Origin: Chrysomallon squamiferum
Taxonomy: Eukaryota; Mollusca; Gastropoda; Neomphalida; Peltospiridae
Reading direction: 5' to 3'
Assembly (NCBI GenBank): GCA_012295275.1
Contig: CM022672.1
Span: forward strand, 24,015,930-24,079,929
DNA: 64,000 nucleotides
Shown: piece after piece, positions 12,315 to 25,140 of the stretch
How positions within the stretch are numbered: the first letter of the stretch is position 1
How the letters are laid out: each line of letters opens with the position of its first letter
The notes under the pieces: model-generated
Told to the model about the DNA's origin: nothing
The model's database searches: none
What the model saw: the letters and a program-made list of their open reading frames with translations, nothing else
Program-made: the position numbers and the translations under genes

Positions 12315-13120
12315 GCTGGATCTGTTCCACAGAACTAAAATGACATTAATTTCTTTGAACGTTCAAACTGACAAATCTTCAACCTTTGAACACTGAATAA
12401 GATCTTCCAATGAAGTGATACAATATCCTATTTAAGTCACTAAAGAAATTATTGAGTCTATGAGACAACATTGTATTGATGCCCCCGGTGTCCATTGATC
12501 CAACTGACCTGTAGACACATTAATTTAATTGTTTTGTGAAATCTTGCAAGCTGCAACTAAGGATTGTTATTCTAATTTTGTTCGGGAATGATTCAGTGAG
12601 ACAGTCATAAACTTGTAGTGACAGATTTTATTTCACAAGCTGGAGAATTAACTACTGTATTCCTAAAATTAAATCCATTTAGCCTTGAAAAGTACACACA
12701 TTCGTCATTATTATCATCATCATCATTGTTATTGTTGTTGTTGTCATCGTAGTTGTTGTTGTTGTTGTTGTTGTTACTATTATTATTATTCAGTGATTTA
12801 TTAGTTAAATAGTGTGTTTTTCTTGATTTTATTTTCTCATAATAATTATCAACAAATAATTGTGCACAAAATGATTATCACTGACTGTCATTAAATAATT
12901 GTGTCATTGCTTTCTTCAGTTCAGACCAAGAAATCGTGGGAAGGGCTTCGAAATTAAGTTTTCATAATAAATTTGTTTAGAACTCGAGGGATGTTGTCCC
13001 ATGATTAATAACGGTGGTCAAACTCAAAGAAGATGAATGATTTAATAAAAAATTAATATTACGTATCACCTTGATCAAATTATATTTGTACAGAAAAGAT
13101 TAATTATATGCTTCGACATG

Positions 13121-13181
13121 TAATAATAATAATAATAGTAGTAGTAGTAGTAGTATAGTAGTAGTAGTAGTAGTAGTAGTA

Positions 13182-13235
<54 letters not shown>

Positions 13236-13262
13236 TGGTAGTAATAATAATAATAATAATAA
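13121..13262. repeat. AGT microsatellite flanked by AAT
   Basis: About 35 AGT triplets with small interruptions, with AAT triplets on both sides. Its translations give spurious poly-Tyr/poly-Leu frames. Confidence 0.95.
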
Positions 13263-14708
13263 AGATGATGATGATCTATAGTACACAAGTAACAGTGGTG
13301 TTTATACTATTAGTAGTAACTGTAGCAACAGTAGGAGCAGTAGTGCTAATGGTAATAGGAATTAATTTGTTTCAAGTATTTAAATTAAATTTCAAACACA
13401 ATCTGACAGAATATTTATTTATTTAGCGGATTCTCTTTCTTCTTTTTTTTAATTTTGTCTTTCTTTCTCAGAGATAATGCTTTTGTGAAATGCAAGGAAC
13501 ACAAATAACTACCAAGCTGTTTACGTAGTCCTCCTCCACAGTGGATTGCAGGGTCCCAAGAGAACGGTGACTTATTATTAATAGACCATCTCATTAAAAA
13601 TGCATCTGAACTGCCCGTTCACGATTCGTCACGTATGCAGCGCTGGTGCTAACCATTTCAGAAGAGAAAGGAAAAGAACAGCAAAGTGTCAGGGGCTTTA
13701 AATAACATTATTGATATAGGACCTGTAAAGGATCACATTCAGGAATATTTTTCAGAATAGCTGATATTATTAACACTTCATAATTTTCTTTTGATTGCTT
13801 TGCCGATTTTTCGTTAAAAATTAACAGTAGACATTCTTATCTTAATATATTATTAATATATGGTTGTATTTAATAACTATACTGTACACCTCAGCAACTT
13901 TAATGTTTAAAGCGATGTGTGTTATTTAACATTATTAGTTTTTGCAGTGCTTGTGTATGAATTTGTATGTGTGTGTTGTGTGAATGTCTATGTATTACGT
14001 ATAACAATGACATGTATTACTGGTAAAATACCAAACACATAACACAAAATTATCACATCTGATTCGACATCTTATTACCTTAAATTAATTAACACTGCCA
14101 AATAACCCTTGAGCGGAGATTGCAGTAGATTGTTCCTTCTTTAAATTTATTTATTTTAATTATCTCCAGATGGACAGAAATCATGTAACAATACTTCACC
14201 TATTTACACAGGGTTAGATTTTGCGTTTGTCAGTATGCATTTAACTCTTTCATGTTGCAGTTATTGGAAAGTTCAACACTAGTTTATTTTGGTCAATCAA
14301 AGGATAGTTTGATCGAGTATATCCTAAGGAAAAAATAACACAAAAAATGAATAGTGATTTGATGACATCAAACACAAATTGGTGTTGAATTTATAAACTC
14401 AGAATGTCATTACAGGTTGCCAAAGTCAGAGAAAATCATTAAAAGTCAAAGGATGTGCCTCAAGATGTTTAACTGTTAACATTTGTTATAGTCCAGGCAA
14501 AATAATATTAGTCAGTTGTGAATGACGAAGGGCAGAAAAGAATATGTTAACTTTTTAAATATTGCATTCTGTTAATTTGCTCGATTTTATTGATACTGAT
14601 TTAGTTTTCCTTTGTTACTCTAGGTAGCTGTTCTGGATTTTTTTTATATTTGTGTTATATATATATATATATATATATATTTAGGTAGTCAGTCGGTTTC
14701 AAAACATT

Positions 14709-14752
14709 ATTTCCCTGAAGACGCAGATGAAATCTTTCAAGTATCCATCTTA
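14709..14752. repeat. 44-bp dispersed repeat, copy A
   Basis: Identical over 44 bp to 18485-18528, starting ATTTCCCTGAAGACGCAGAT. A nearly repeated 17-bp sequence (GTAGTCAGTCGGTTT against GTAATCAGTCGGTTT) flanks this copy at about 14685 and 14772. Confidence 0.9.
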
Positions 14753-15977
14753 TATATTTATATAGCATGAGGTAATCAGTCGGTTTTGGGTTTTTTTTCT
14801 TCTTCATTGCTTCTTTGGTATCATATTTGTTACTCTTTCCCTCTCTTTCTGAATATCTTTCTTCAATATTTTTTCACGATCACGTATGTGTGTCTTCAAT
14901 GGTTTGTGTAGTTGTTTCAAGTATCAATACTCTCATTATGTTATGATTGTAATTATTTTGCACTTTCTTTGTTTAATTATATTTTTTAGTTTGCCGTTGT
15001 ATTTCTTGAGACTGATAATATCGACCATAATTTAAATTACTTACACATTATATTAAAATCAATAATATAAATGCGAGTGGATAAATCGGGAAAAAAAATG
15101 GAATTAATAATCAGTATTCATCAATGTCAGTATTTTAATTCTCATGTTAGTCTTCTGTGACAGCATATTTTGCGAATTATTAAAATCTGTCTATGAAGCT
15201 AACGTATCTATCGAATGAGGCATGAACATAATTTTTGATGGTTTTTTGTTTGGTTGGATGTTTTTTTATATTTTCTTTTAAAAAAACTGTTTTATTGATT
15301 TTTCATATCTCTCTAATCACTTATTTGTTTGTGTTGTTGTTTTTTTGTTTTTTGTTTTTTTTGTTATTATTGTTGTTGTTTTGGGGGGGGGTTATTCTGT
15401 GTTTTTTTGTGTTTTTTAATTAACGTAAAAGATTTTAAAACTAAAGATGTTAATGTTTTATTAACATTTATTTATTTATTTAATTTTTGTTCTAATAAAT
15501 TCATTATACATCTGTTAGTAAATTTCATTAAATAAGAACGAAAGAAAGATGTGTTATTCTTACATTTTAGAGATAATGACTCAAAATAGAAAATTAACCC
15601 AAAAGAAAACAACAAACAAAAAAACCCATAAGATTGTTGTGTGAAATTACACATATTTAATTTAAATTTTTATAGTTAAAGGTTGAATTTTTCTGTAGAT
15701 CGAAATTGTTTAGCTCCATTACTAAAATAAAAAAATAAAGTCTCTTTCGTGTAACACAAAACTAAACTGCTTCTACTGCAAGTAATGAATCAGGCTTTTT
15801 AGTGAATCATTTTCTCCAAAATAGACAAATTCATTAGTTCTCTTCCCACTAAACGGATGTGTGTACGCCAAAGCGATTAATTTAGACAACTGCCATCATT
15901 TCTAATCAGAAAGCATGAGCATGCTTACGTGAAAATCAAAATGACTGTGTTTTGTTCTTCATTTATTTTGTTTTCAT

Positions 15978-15979
<2 letters not shown>

Positions 15980-16070
<91 letters not shown>

Positions 16071-16089
16071 CCCACCCACCCACACACAC
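15980..16089. repeat. CT then CA compound microsatellite
   Basis: About 25 CT then about 18 CA dinucleotides, ending in CCCACC repeats. Confidence 0.95.
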
Positions 16090-16199
16090 ATACGTATTCC
16101 TTTATCTTGTTACTTATTACAGTTGATTATATTTAGATGTTCATATAACAAACAATTAAGCAAACAAACAAACAAATAAAATATATAATTAATAGACTG

Positions 16200-16503
16200 T
16201 AAGGTCCAACATACGCATGTGTGTAGGATGTTGTGTCGTCAATGGTAATCGCGTTTGGTGATCACGACTGTACACTTTTACGCTGTACACTTCACGCGAA
16301 AATTAGGTGGGGGTGACGCTGTATTTGAGTACCTGGCATCGGGATTGGATATCTGGTCTTGTAACGCAACAAAGCTCACTTGCAGAAAGCTGCTCGGCCT
16401 TCAGTGACGCGCTGACTCTGGGAGTGATTCCAGACGCAGTTTCGATGACAAGCGACAACGTGTGCTAGAGCACTGGCGGAATACATCGATCTAACGACCC
16501 AAG
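16200..16503 (+). promoter_or_regulatory. Putative promoter and non-coding first exon of the cysteine-rich peptide gene
   Basis: This block is clearly richer in G, C and CpG than its surroundings and contains no long open frame. It ends CCCAAG before GTAAGAT, a near-ideal donor at 16504. The next good plus-strand acceptor leading to a start codon is at 31284, directly before the 5' UTR of the cysteine-rich peptide gene. It may therefore be that gene's 5' non-coding exon across an intron of about 14.8 kb. This is inference; it could belong to another transcript. Confidence 0.35.
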
Positions 16504-16618
16504 GTAAGATTTTATATCATCTCTTTACCGTAAAAAGAAACGCCGTTCATTGTAACTGAGCCTGCATTTTAAATAAACCGAAAGTGTTTTTAAAGTGAAT
16601 ATATAAATCAAGAGTTAC

Positions 16619-16621
<3 letters not shown>

Positions 16622-16654
<33 letters not shown>
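16622..16654. repeat. Poly-T tract
   Basis: About 33 consecutive T. Confidence 0.95.
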
Positions 16655-16658
<4 letters not shown>

Positions 16659-16841
16659 ATGAAATATGTAAAATATACTTGTATCTGTTTAAGGAAATAG
16701 GTCTATATAAAGGTGTACTGTCTAAAAGTTTAAATTAATAATAATTATAATCGCTTAAATTAGTTTCAATTAAAATAATAATTGCGTATGTAGGAACTCC
16801 ATTCTTTAAAACAGAAGCCATATATATATATTTATATATAT

Positions 16842-16843
<2 letters not shown>

Positions 16844-16879
<36 letters not shown>
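16844..16879. repeat. GATA microsatellite
   Basis: About 9 GATA units after a TATA run. Confidence 0.95.
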
Positions 16880-17511
16880 TCTGGTATTTGTTTTTATTTT
16901 TTATATTGTCTTAATTTCTTTTGGAGCATATACATATTATACTAATTTCTGTGTAATAATTATTCACAAACTATTCACGATATTACCGTAGTATTTCAAT
17001 CCATTTTCATCTAGTGAAAATGAGGCCTGCGAATTACGTTATTATACCTATAGTCTTATTACTTTATTTTAAACAAGTTTATTACGCTTTCAAGACGGCT
17101 TTATATGTTTTTACGACTTTGACATTTGCGATTCAGCGGACAGAAACAGAAGTGACTACTTCACTCGGGGAAGTTTACATTATTTATAAAGAAAAATAAT
17201 TACGTTAGGCTTATCAAAGGCAAAGAAAGTGTTGTGATTAGAATTAATTTTTTATCTGAAACAAATTATTACTGCTATTATTAGCATCGTTGTATGTTTA
17301 TCAGCATTAACATCAGTTATTATTATAACGTCTACCTGATCCTGCTGCTACTAATTACACTGTCACTGTCATTAACAACGCCACCACTGCTGCTCCTCCT
17401 GCTTTTACTAATACAACGACGATATTGACAACAATGACGACTACCACTGTTACTACTACTACTACTGTTACTTCAGTATTTATTGTTTGTTTTATGTTAC
17501 TGTTACTACTT

Positions 17512-17514
<3 letters not shown>

Positions 17515-17563
<49 letters not shown>
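17515..17563. repeat. GA microsatellite
   Basis: About 24 GA dinucleotides. Confidence 0.95.
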
Positions 17564-17567
<4 letters not shown>

Positions 17568-18484
17568 AAGTTGTTTTACAAACTGTTATTATATAGGTTT
17601 ATAGTGTTTTTATTGAAAACAAAATCACTAATAATAATTAACTAATTCTTCAAGCTCAGTCTTTGTACAGCAGTCACGCTTTAACATCGTAGACTTTATT
17701 TATATATTTATATTTTATTTATTTATTTATTTAATTATTTATTTATTTATATATTCTCGTCTTGTTTAGGATTGTCTCCACAGGAATAGATTATTTTTCA
17801 CAGTAGATATTTCTAGTCGTTATGGTTTTATTAGCTACAGATGCTTTGTTAATTTTGCATGTCAGATTGTCATAAACAGAACCCGGCTCTCTCGAGAGAA
17901 AACCTTGATCACCAATGATTTTCACATAAACATTAAAAATGTTTGTTTTCAGGTTGCTTTTTCTTTTTATCGTACATCTTTCTAATCAAAAATCACTTAC
18001 CAGAGAAACAGCTGTCGAAAATAAGACAGGGAAGCACGAAAGAAATTTAAATGAAAAGAGAGATGTAACTCAAGCCTTTTCACGTAAAACGTATAATAAA
18101 ATGCATTTTATGGAATACTTTTTAAATTTTTTTTAATCAATAACTGCTTGTAGGGAAATGATACTTAAGTCTGTTTAATAATAATAAGTCAACTATGAAA
18201 ATGCGTGGGACTGTAACTCGATGTGTTTTACACTCACATTGAGTCAGATATTATTAATGAGAATTATTATTTTAAACTAATTTTTTGTTTATCTTTTTTG
18301 AAATGATATCTGGCTATTAAGAAAGAACTGTTGATATAACTGTAAGTCAATAGCATTACTATGTTTTCAGATTATAATAATAATTTATAAAAAAGTTTCA
18401 GTGGCGTAAAAGATTTGTTTTTTTAGTCTCTAAATAACTAATATTTCAACGACAGCTGTTAAACATTAATTGAATAAGCATGCA

Positions 18485-18528
18485 ATTTCCCTGAAGACGC
18501 AGATGAAATCTTTCAAGTATCCATCTTA
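18485..18528. repeat. 44-bp dispersed repeat, copy B
   Basis: Identical to 14709-14752. Its 5' flank plus start (ATGCAATTTCCCTG) also recurs at about 32558-32571, where nearby AAATCTTCAAGTA resembles the repeat's AAATCTTTCAAGTA. This suggests a larger, decayed family. Confidence 0.9.
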
Positions 18529-18660
18529 ATAAGGAAATTATTGATCATCGTTTAGTGGCCGTCCTTTAGACTCTGAAATATTGTATAATGATGATCATAG
18601 TAACAACGTTTGGTTATTGACAAATATTTATAGTTTCCCTGCAATCTTTCTGAACAAACT

Positions 18661-18679
18661 GAAAAAAAAAAAAAAAAAA

Positions 18680-18734
<55 letters not shown>

Positions 18735-18735
18735 G
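18661..18735. repeat. Poly-A then AAT microsatellite
   Basis: A run of about 20 A followed by about 18 AAT triplets. Such A-rich 3' ends often mark retroposed elements, but no element body is recognised next to it. Confidence 0.9.
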
Positions 18736-20199
18736 AAAGACGGACTGAATGAAAACTAATATTTGTTTACTGAGTTAATAGTTTTAGGTAGATGCTAGAT
18801 GGATATTTTATGGATCTAATACATCTCCCCATTGATAAGGGACCTGTTATCGCCACTATGTGGAATACATACCTCAGTTAGCAGTCAAGAACAGTTTATA
18901 TGTAAATATTACCAAACACAACAAAAAAAAAAAAAAAAATGCCAGGTACAACGTATTGTTTTGGTAAATATATCAGACATAGATAACTGGCTAGAACGGA
19001 AAACGGCTTAATGGAAGAAGGGAAGCATGTGATTTAGCTTATTAGCAATCCTCTTATTTTTTTTTTAAATATAAATACTGTACTTCTCTTAAAATGATAT
19101 TTGGTATTAAAAGCACGTGAGTATCGAACATTACTATATTAGTTTTGAAGCTACTCTGGATTCCCAAAGCTACGCCATTTATTATTAAACTATATTTTAT
19201 TTAATGACATTTGGGAATTATTTTATTTGCTAAAGGTCCAAATGCAGTAGTTTTTGTCATATTGTATTAATTATGCAAAACATCAGTCTGATTTATTCGA
19301 AAGTTTAATCTTGAAATTGAAATGTTTTGGACGCCTGTGACACTATTCGTTGCTCTGCTGACTGTGAAAAAGTATTTGATTCTGCATGAACGTTTGTGCT
19401 TACAAGCCTAAAAGATTAAAATTAAACCAAATAATTTTAACTTCAAGTAAGAGGTGCGGGTAAATTTGTACTTCGTTTACCATGCTAATCGATATTGTAA
19501 CAAGCGTTTTCATGCACATTCACTGCATTTTGTCGTTCATAATTAAAAAACAAAAATCGGTGTTTAAACAGATGTTGAATGTTATGTTAAGAAACAACCT
19601 GTACTGTTTTGTCAATGATTATGACCAAAGTTTATTAAGCAAACTGAATTTATTAGAACAATTTTGAATTATACTGTAAATTACGACTGTTTCAAAGTAT
19701 GTTATTGTTATATAATTAAATACATGTGAAAAGATATAGAAAGAAAAATGAAAACCTCTGACAGTCAAAAAAAAAAAAAATGTACATGAATTGATAAGTT
19801 TATGTGTATTTTCAGATACACAATGGTAGGTAAACCAACATGGCTAATGATAGAAGCACTGACTGAATTACGACACTTCTATACAGTTTTATTCTTCATT
19901 CTTCTTGTTTTTTTTTGTTTTTTAATTTTGAAAATTTTAAAGATGGCCAAAATTGACTGTGACATACACTGTTTCGTTATGGTACATTGCTTGTGTGACA
20001 AGACAGTTGTATAGACCATACAGTTATAGGTAATAAATTCTGTACGAGAGAATACATTTTTTATTTAAGTACTTACGCAACACATTTTTTAAATACGGAT
20101 ATATGGCGCTATTCTTAGAGCTAAGTAAATTATAGATACTGACTAAAAGAGAGGATGTAACATTTCATTTTACCAACAGTAAGACTTGACCATGACAGA

Positions 20200-20320
20200 A
20201 CACTATGACCTTTTATAAATTAGTTTTACTAGCTAGAACAGGAAATTATCCAGTGACTTTACCCAGGAGGATTGATCCTGTGACCTGTCGTGCTTTATAC
20301 CACAAATCTGCAGTCAGAGT
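20200..20320 (-). repeat. Possible tRNA-derived SINE head
   Basis: On the minus strand an A-box-like TGGTATAAAGC is followed about 30 nt later by GGATCAATCC, which matches the pol III B-box pattern GWTCRANNC. It has no intact tRNA fold. Evidence is limited to the two boxes and their spacing. Confidence 0.25.
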
Positions 20321-21959
20321 AGATGAACTTCTCATGATTGCTGATTTGCTTTTGTTTTATTTCAATCAATGCCATTATGTGTTCTCCGAGTTCGTAAAAA
20401 TAAACATTATTCTTTCATTCATTATTGCCACTAATGCATTTTCTAATGCAGTTTTTGATCGCACTGTTGGTTGACATTTAGTACATTGTCATACCACTCA
20501 TAGGTTTTTAATAATCCAGCGATGTGTTCAAAACAATTTCAGTAGTATTTTATTGCGAGATAAGTCTTTAAAGTAATTTTTTTTTTTTCGTAATCACAAC
20601 GATATCTTTAGATATGGCTAGACATAATTTCTGGTCACATTAATAGAGGATTAAATTGTTGATATATGTTACATCAGTGAATATAATTATGGCAGATTTA
20701 ATCCCTGAAGTAAAAACAAGATGTATTTTCATAAACCACTGATGAGGTCATAAATGAGGAAATGTTCTGAGATTACTGCCGCTCTTTGATCTTGTCAGGC
20801 TCCAAAGAATCCATAAAATATTCACCAATACCTGAAAAAAAAACCGTTAAATAATAATAATAATAATAATAACAAATGAAATTTTATTTTAACTTGCAAA
20901 TGTAAAGCACATTTTAGTTTTTCTCTCAGAAACTGATATAAGATAAATCTGTTTATTTCTGTAAATTATTAATGTCAAGCAAATATATTCTTTTCTAAAC
21001 TGATTTGGTAATACAAAACAAACGTCTTTCGTGTTTGTAACTTCATACAAAACAGGCTCTGAGCTACAATAGTGTATAGCCTCGAGCTGAAACTTCTTTT
21101 CTTTCTTGAAATAAATTTTCAAGCACTTTGCTTAGAACAATGTTTTTTTGTGATCATAAAAGATTAAACAGAATGTCGACTTTGGAAATACAAAAAGGAA
21201 AAAGAGAGAAAAAAAAGAAACATTTAAAAGAAACCCCATTAAGTCAAATATCAGTAATGTTTTATGTCACACTAATGTCAAGTGACATCATGTAAAGTTT
21301 AATAAAAATCATCTCAGACTATTAAAAAATTTACGAAATAAAAGGACTTGAGTATACCTGGCTGTCACATTATTTTTTCATTCCAAGCAATATGTGCATT
21401 TTAAAAGTATCAGATGATCGTTAGTCGTAAGTATAACAATTAAAATGAATTACGACAGAGGAGAAAGTTAAATCACAAAGCGAAAATATAACTCGTCTCA
21501 TCCCACTTAACACTTTTGCAAGAATTTTTATTTTCTCTCTTACTGCTTAATACAACTGCCCAGCAAATGAAAATCTCATAGTGTGGCCACCACGAGGACT
21601 CATCTCATGACACTGTGATTTCGATATTAACTGATTAATTGAGCTAGTATATGACTGCTTCTGTTATTTATTGAATAATTCTAATAAAACCGAAGTACGT
21701 TTATTGGAAAATCTTCATTTCGATGTTATTGGCACGAACTGTAGTGGTGTTAGAGATCACAATATTAATGGAGTCGGGATCCCTGAAAAATAATTTTTAT
21801 ATGGTGAGCTTTTTAAATAAAATAATCAAAACTTGCCAATCTTCAGGAGTGTAACAGAGGACATTAACTAATAAATAAAATGATGCAATGTTTTGTGTGA
21901 ACTAAGAAACACAAACTGAATTAAAACAAGCATAAATGACTAACAACTTATAAAAATCT

Positions 21960-22520
21960 ATAAATAATCAGATCGATTTCTGATATTTTACTTTTTTGCT
22001 ATTTTGTATTATACTTGATAATAAGACTAAAACGCAGTATCCTGTATGACTCTATAATATTTGATAATAAGAAAATGCAGTATCCTCTATGACTGCTGAT
22101 AATTGACCAAAAGCAATAAGTAATTCTTTTTTATTTTTAAATTTGTGCTGTTATGTATTATGTTTGATAATAATAAGAGAAAACAATATAATGTATGAAT
22201 ATTAATGATCGAAACAAGCAGTTTTTAATAAATTTAAGAAAACACACAGTATCCTCTACGACTGCTGATAATTGACGACAAGCAACAAATGATTTCTGAT
22301 TATTTCAAGGTTGTAGTGTTGTGTATTATATTCAATAATAATAAGAAAACGCAAGCAATATTCTCTGTAACTGCTGATAAGTGACCGTAAGCAATAAATG
22401 ATTTGTGATTATTTCATAATTGTGCTGTTATGTATTATATTTGAAAATAATAGAAAAAAAAAAAAACAATATCCTGTATGAATGCTGCTAATTAACAACA
22501 TGCAACAAACGTTAACTGGT
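21960..22520. repeat. Degenerate tandem array, unit about 110 bp
   Basis: Variants of CAGTATCCTCTATGACTGC recur near 22036, 22079, 22249, 22355 and 22467. Each is followed by AATTGACNNNAAGCAA, a TGATTTNTGATTATTT segment and TGTTATGTATTATATTTGA, then AATAATAAGAAAA. Copies differ by substitutions and small indels. Confidence 0.7.
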
Positions 22521-23466
22521 CTAATATTTTATAATATTGCGACAAGCGAAAATTTCTGTTACAAGATTAGATGACTAATGATATGTTCATTATTTGCCTG
22601 TATGGTGATAAGCAATATTCTATGCAGTATGGTGTAATACAGCAATACACTATTTTTCTAGTTCCGTCGGTAAGATATCTGGAATGATGTTTCAGCGATA
22701 CATACAGCAGTTAATTCAAAATAAAGTATTTGCTAATCGTCTGGGAAAAGGAGATAGACTCGTTAATATATTCTTAATATCCCAAGTGTACTATCAAAAC
22801 ATCATCATTATTTGTTTTCCTACACCATTACCAAAAATCTGGTCTGTATTTCTATTTAGAAAAGACAAGATGTTCAGTAAAATCCTTCTATACCAGTATA
22901 GCAAAAGGCGTAAATTCGATTGAGATATCTATGTTAGAAATTACTATGAATTATGATAAAGAAAGGGAGAATAATAATGTTTTAACTCACTCAGCACATT
23001 AAAATTTACATTAATAAGGATCCCACAGATGAACTATCTTTTTCTATTAACACAACCTGTATTAACAAAGATAGATTTATTAGAAAGAAGCTGTTTGTAC
23101 TGTGGATCACTGTAATGGCGTATATAATTATGAAAATATTGTTTTTATAAAAAAATCCAGCCTCATTCAGAATAGCTTTCATCAATTCATTATTGTTTAA
23201 AGAGGCGAAGATAGCTATCGAAAGCACTTTATTTTGAATATGACAATTGGTTTTGTTAATAGCAAATAGAGAAGTGTATTACGCACAGGTCAAACGTACA
23301 CTTAAGAACGGCACCAAACCAATATGAAAGCGGATTTAGTGTCGACGCGTTGGCTGTCACACGTTAGTTCTTCTCTTCAGACAACTCAGACCGGAAAGAA
23401 ATACTCCGAACAAACCACGTATGATACTGTGAAAAAAAAAATCACTTTATAGTATTAATAGCCAGT

Positions 23467-23572
<106 letters not shown>

Positions 23573-24792
23573 TTTCCTCTATCTGTTCTTGTTGTTTCCT
23601 TAATCTACGACTCTCTATTATTGTTTATTATTAAAAGGTATTATAAGATATATTAATAATAAACGCCTTACACTGATACAAGTTAAAATCAGATAACATG
23701 CTATATTCAAACTAGTAGCAGTGGAAGTAGTAATAGTAGTAGTAGCAGTAGTAGTAATATTACTAGTAGCTGTTGTAGTAGTAGGAGGAGCAGTAGTTTA
23801 GTAATATAATACTAGTAGTAGTACTAGCAGCACCAATATCATCATAAGAGGAAGAATTAGAATCAGAATAATGTATATTATCATAACATCTGACAGAAGG
23901 AAGACAAAAGTATAATGTTTTAATCTAAAGTATCTGTATGCATTATAGATACAATATCCTGTATCTTCGCTTTTGATTAAAACTGAATCAGATCCATTTT
24001 TTTTTCGCTTCGTCCTCTCTCTTGGGATTTCATTTTCACTGACAACGATGTCAGTATAACACAGGAAATAAGGCTTGACTGCTACCAATAATGAAACAAA
24101 CTCGCTTAGCAAACGCGATGCAGAAAAAGAAAATCATTGCCTTGGTGTTCTTGTAGTTAAAGTTGAAGCAAAAATTAAATAATTTCCGTTATTTGCGCTT
24201 AGCGTAGGTCTAAATAATTAAACTATAGAGTCGAAATAAGTACTCGGATTCTCAACACAAAACTGGTCAGAATACTGCAACAGAACGTTTCCTTTATTGC
24301 TCAATCCGGATATGCCGTATGTCAGTCGTAATTAAAGTGTGGTGCTCGTTTTAATTTGGAGGAAATTACTACAGTTATCTTGAAGTTATCGAAGACGGTA
24401 CATTACTCGGCGTTAGTTCATCTAGATAAATGCTGATAAATAAGATTTATCAGAATTTATCTTGATAAAACTAAATTACAGTGTCTAATTATAATGATTA
24501 AAATCCAGAATGGCGGTTTTAAGCTGTTCAGACCTAATCACCATAATAAAAGAGATTTTGTGGATCATTAATATTATATTTTTAGGAAGTTTAATGATCC
24601 AAAAATTCATTATAGACATAAAAAGTACAATTATATCCTTTGCAATATGATAATTTGAAATACGGGCATATCAACATGTCAGATTACTTTTTAAATTATT
24701 TCCGCATAATTAGTTTAAACTAATTATTGAACAACAAATTTTGTTTAGTTCTGCTATAAAATATAAAATATTTATGATAAAATTAGAATATA

Positions 24793-25012
24793 TACAGGGG
24801 GCTGCAAAAGTAGGTATACAGTTATGAAAAAAGAAAAAACATTTATTATTCAAACAAAAAAGCTAATTTAAAAATACATGCATTTTTATTGATTTAAATA
24901 AAATATGGTTAATGACACTCAACATAAGAAAAATGAGTCCAACTAATTTAATGTGCTACAAAATTCACTGATGTGATACTACTGTATACCTACTTTTGTA
25001 ACCCCCCCTTTA
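24793..25012. mobile_element. Mariner/Tc1-like MITE with terminal inverted repeats
   Basis: About 220 bp with imperfect terminal inverted repeats. The left end, ACAGGGGGCTGCAAAAGTAGG, continues TATACAG. The right end, read in reverse complement, is AAAGGGGGGGTTACAAAAGTAGG continuing TATACAG. TA dinucleotides at the edges are consistent with TA target-site duplication. The interior is AT-rich with no transposase frame, so it is non-autonomous. Assignment to the IS630-Tc1-mariner group rests on TIR style and the TA flank. Confidence 0.75.
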
Positions 25013-25109
25013 TAGTAAATGTTTTTACATTGTATTACAACATCATATGATATATGATATTATTATATCATATATTGTTATGCTATGTTGTTGCCGCTGT
25101 CCTTGTTTT

Positions 25110-25140
<31 letters not shown>

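Larger units (their letters stand above)
8248..16199. other. Intergenic, repeat-rich, no supported gene
   Basis: AT-rich DNA with many simple repeats. The open frames here are low-complexity translations of repeats. I see no exon with coding-like composition or recognised protein similarity. CAP-gene 3' UTR sequence must occupy the first part, but no clear poly-A site was fixed. Confidence 0.6.

Noticed and set aside
13100-13288. Minus-strand open frames of poly-Tyr, poly-Leu and poly-Thr
   Set aside because: They are translations of AGT/AAT microsatellites. The same applies to frames at 11992-12255, 15929-16179, 36237-36434, 42556-42789, 32866-33123 and 34753-35010.
20205-20474. 89-codon plus-strand open frame
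   Set aside because: No recognised motif, no splice context and ordinary AT-rich composition. Part of it overlaps a SINE-like head on the other strand.
23798-24112. 104-codon minus-strand open frame
   Set aside because: Its C-terminal half translates an AGT/ATC-rich repeat, and the rest has no recognisable feature or neighbouring exon.
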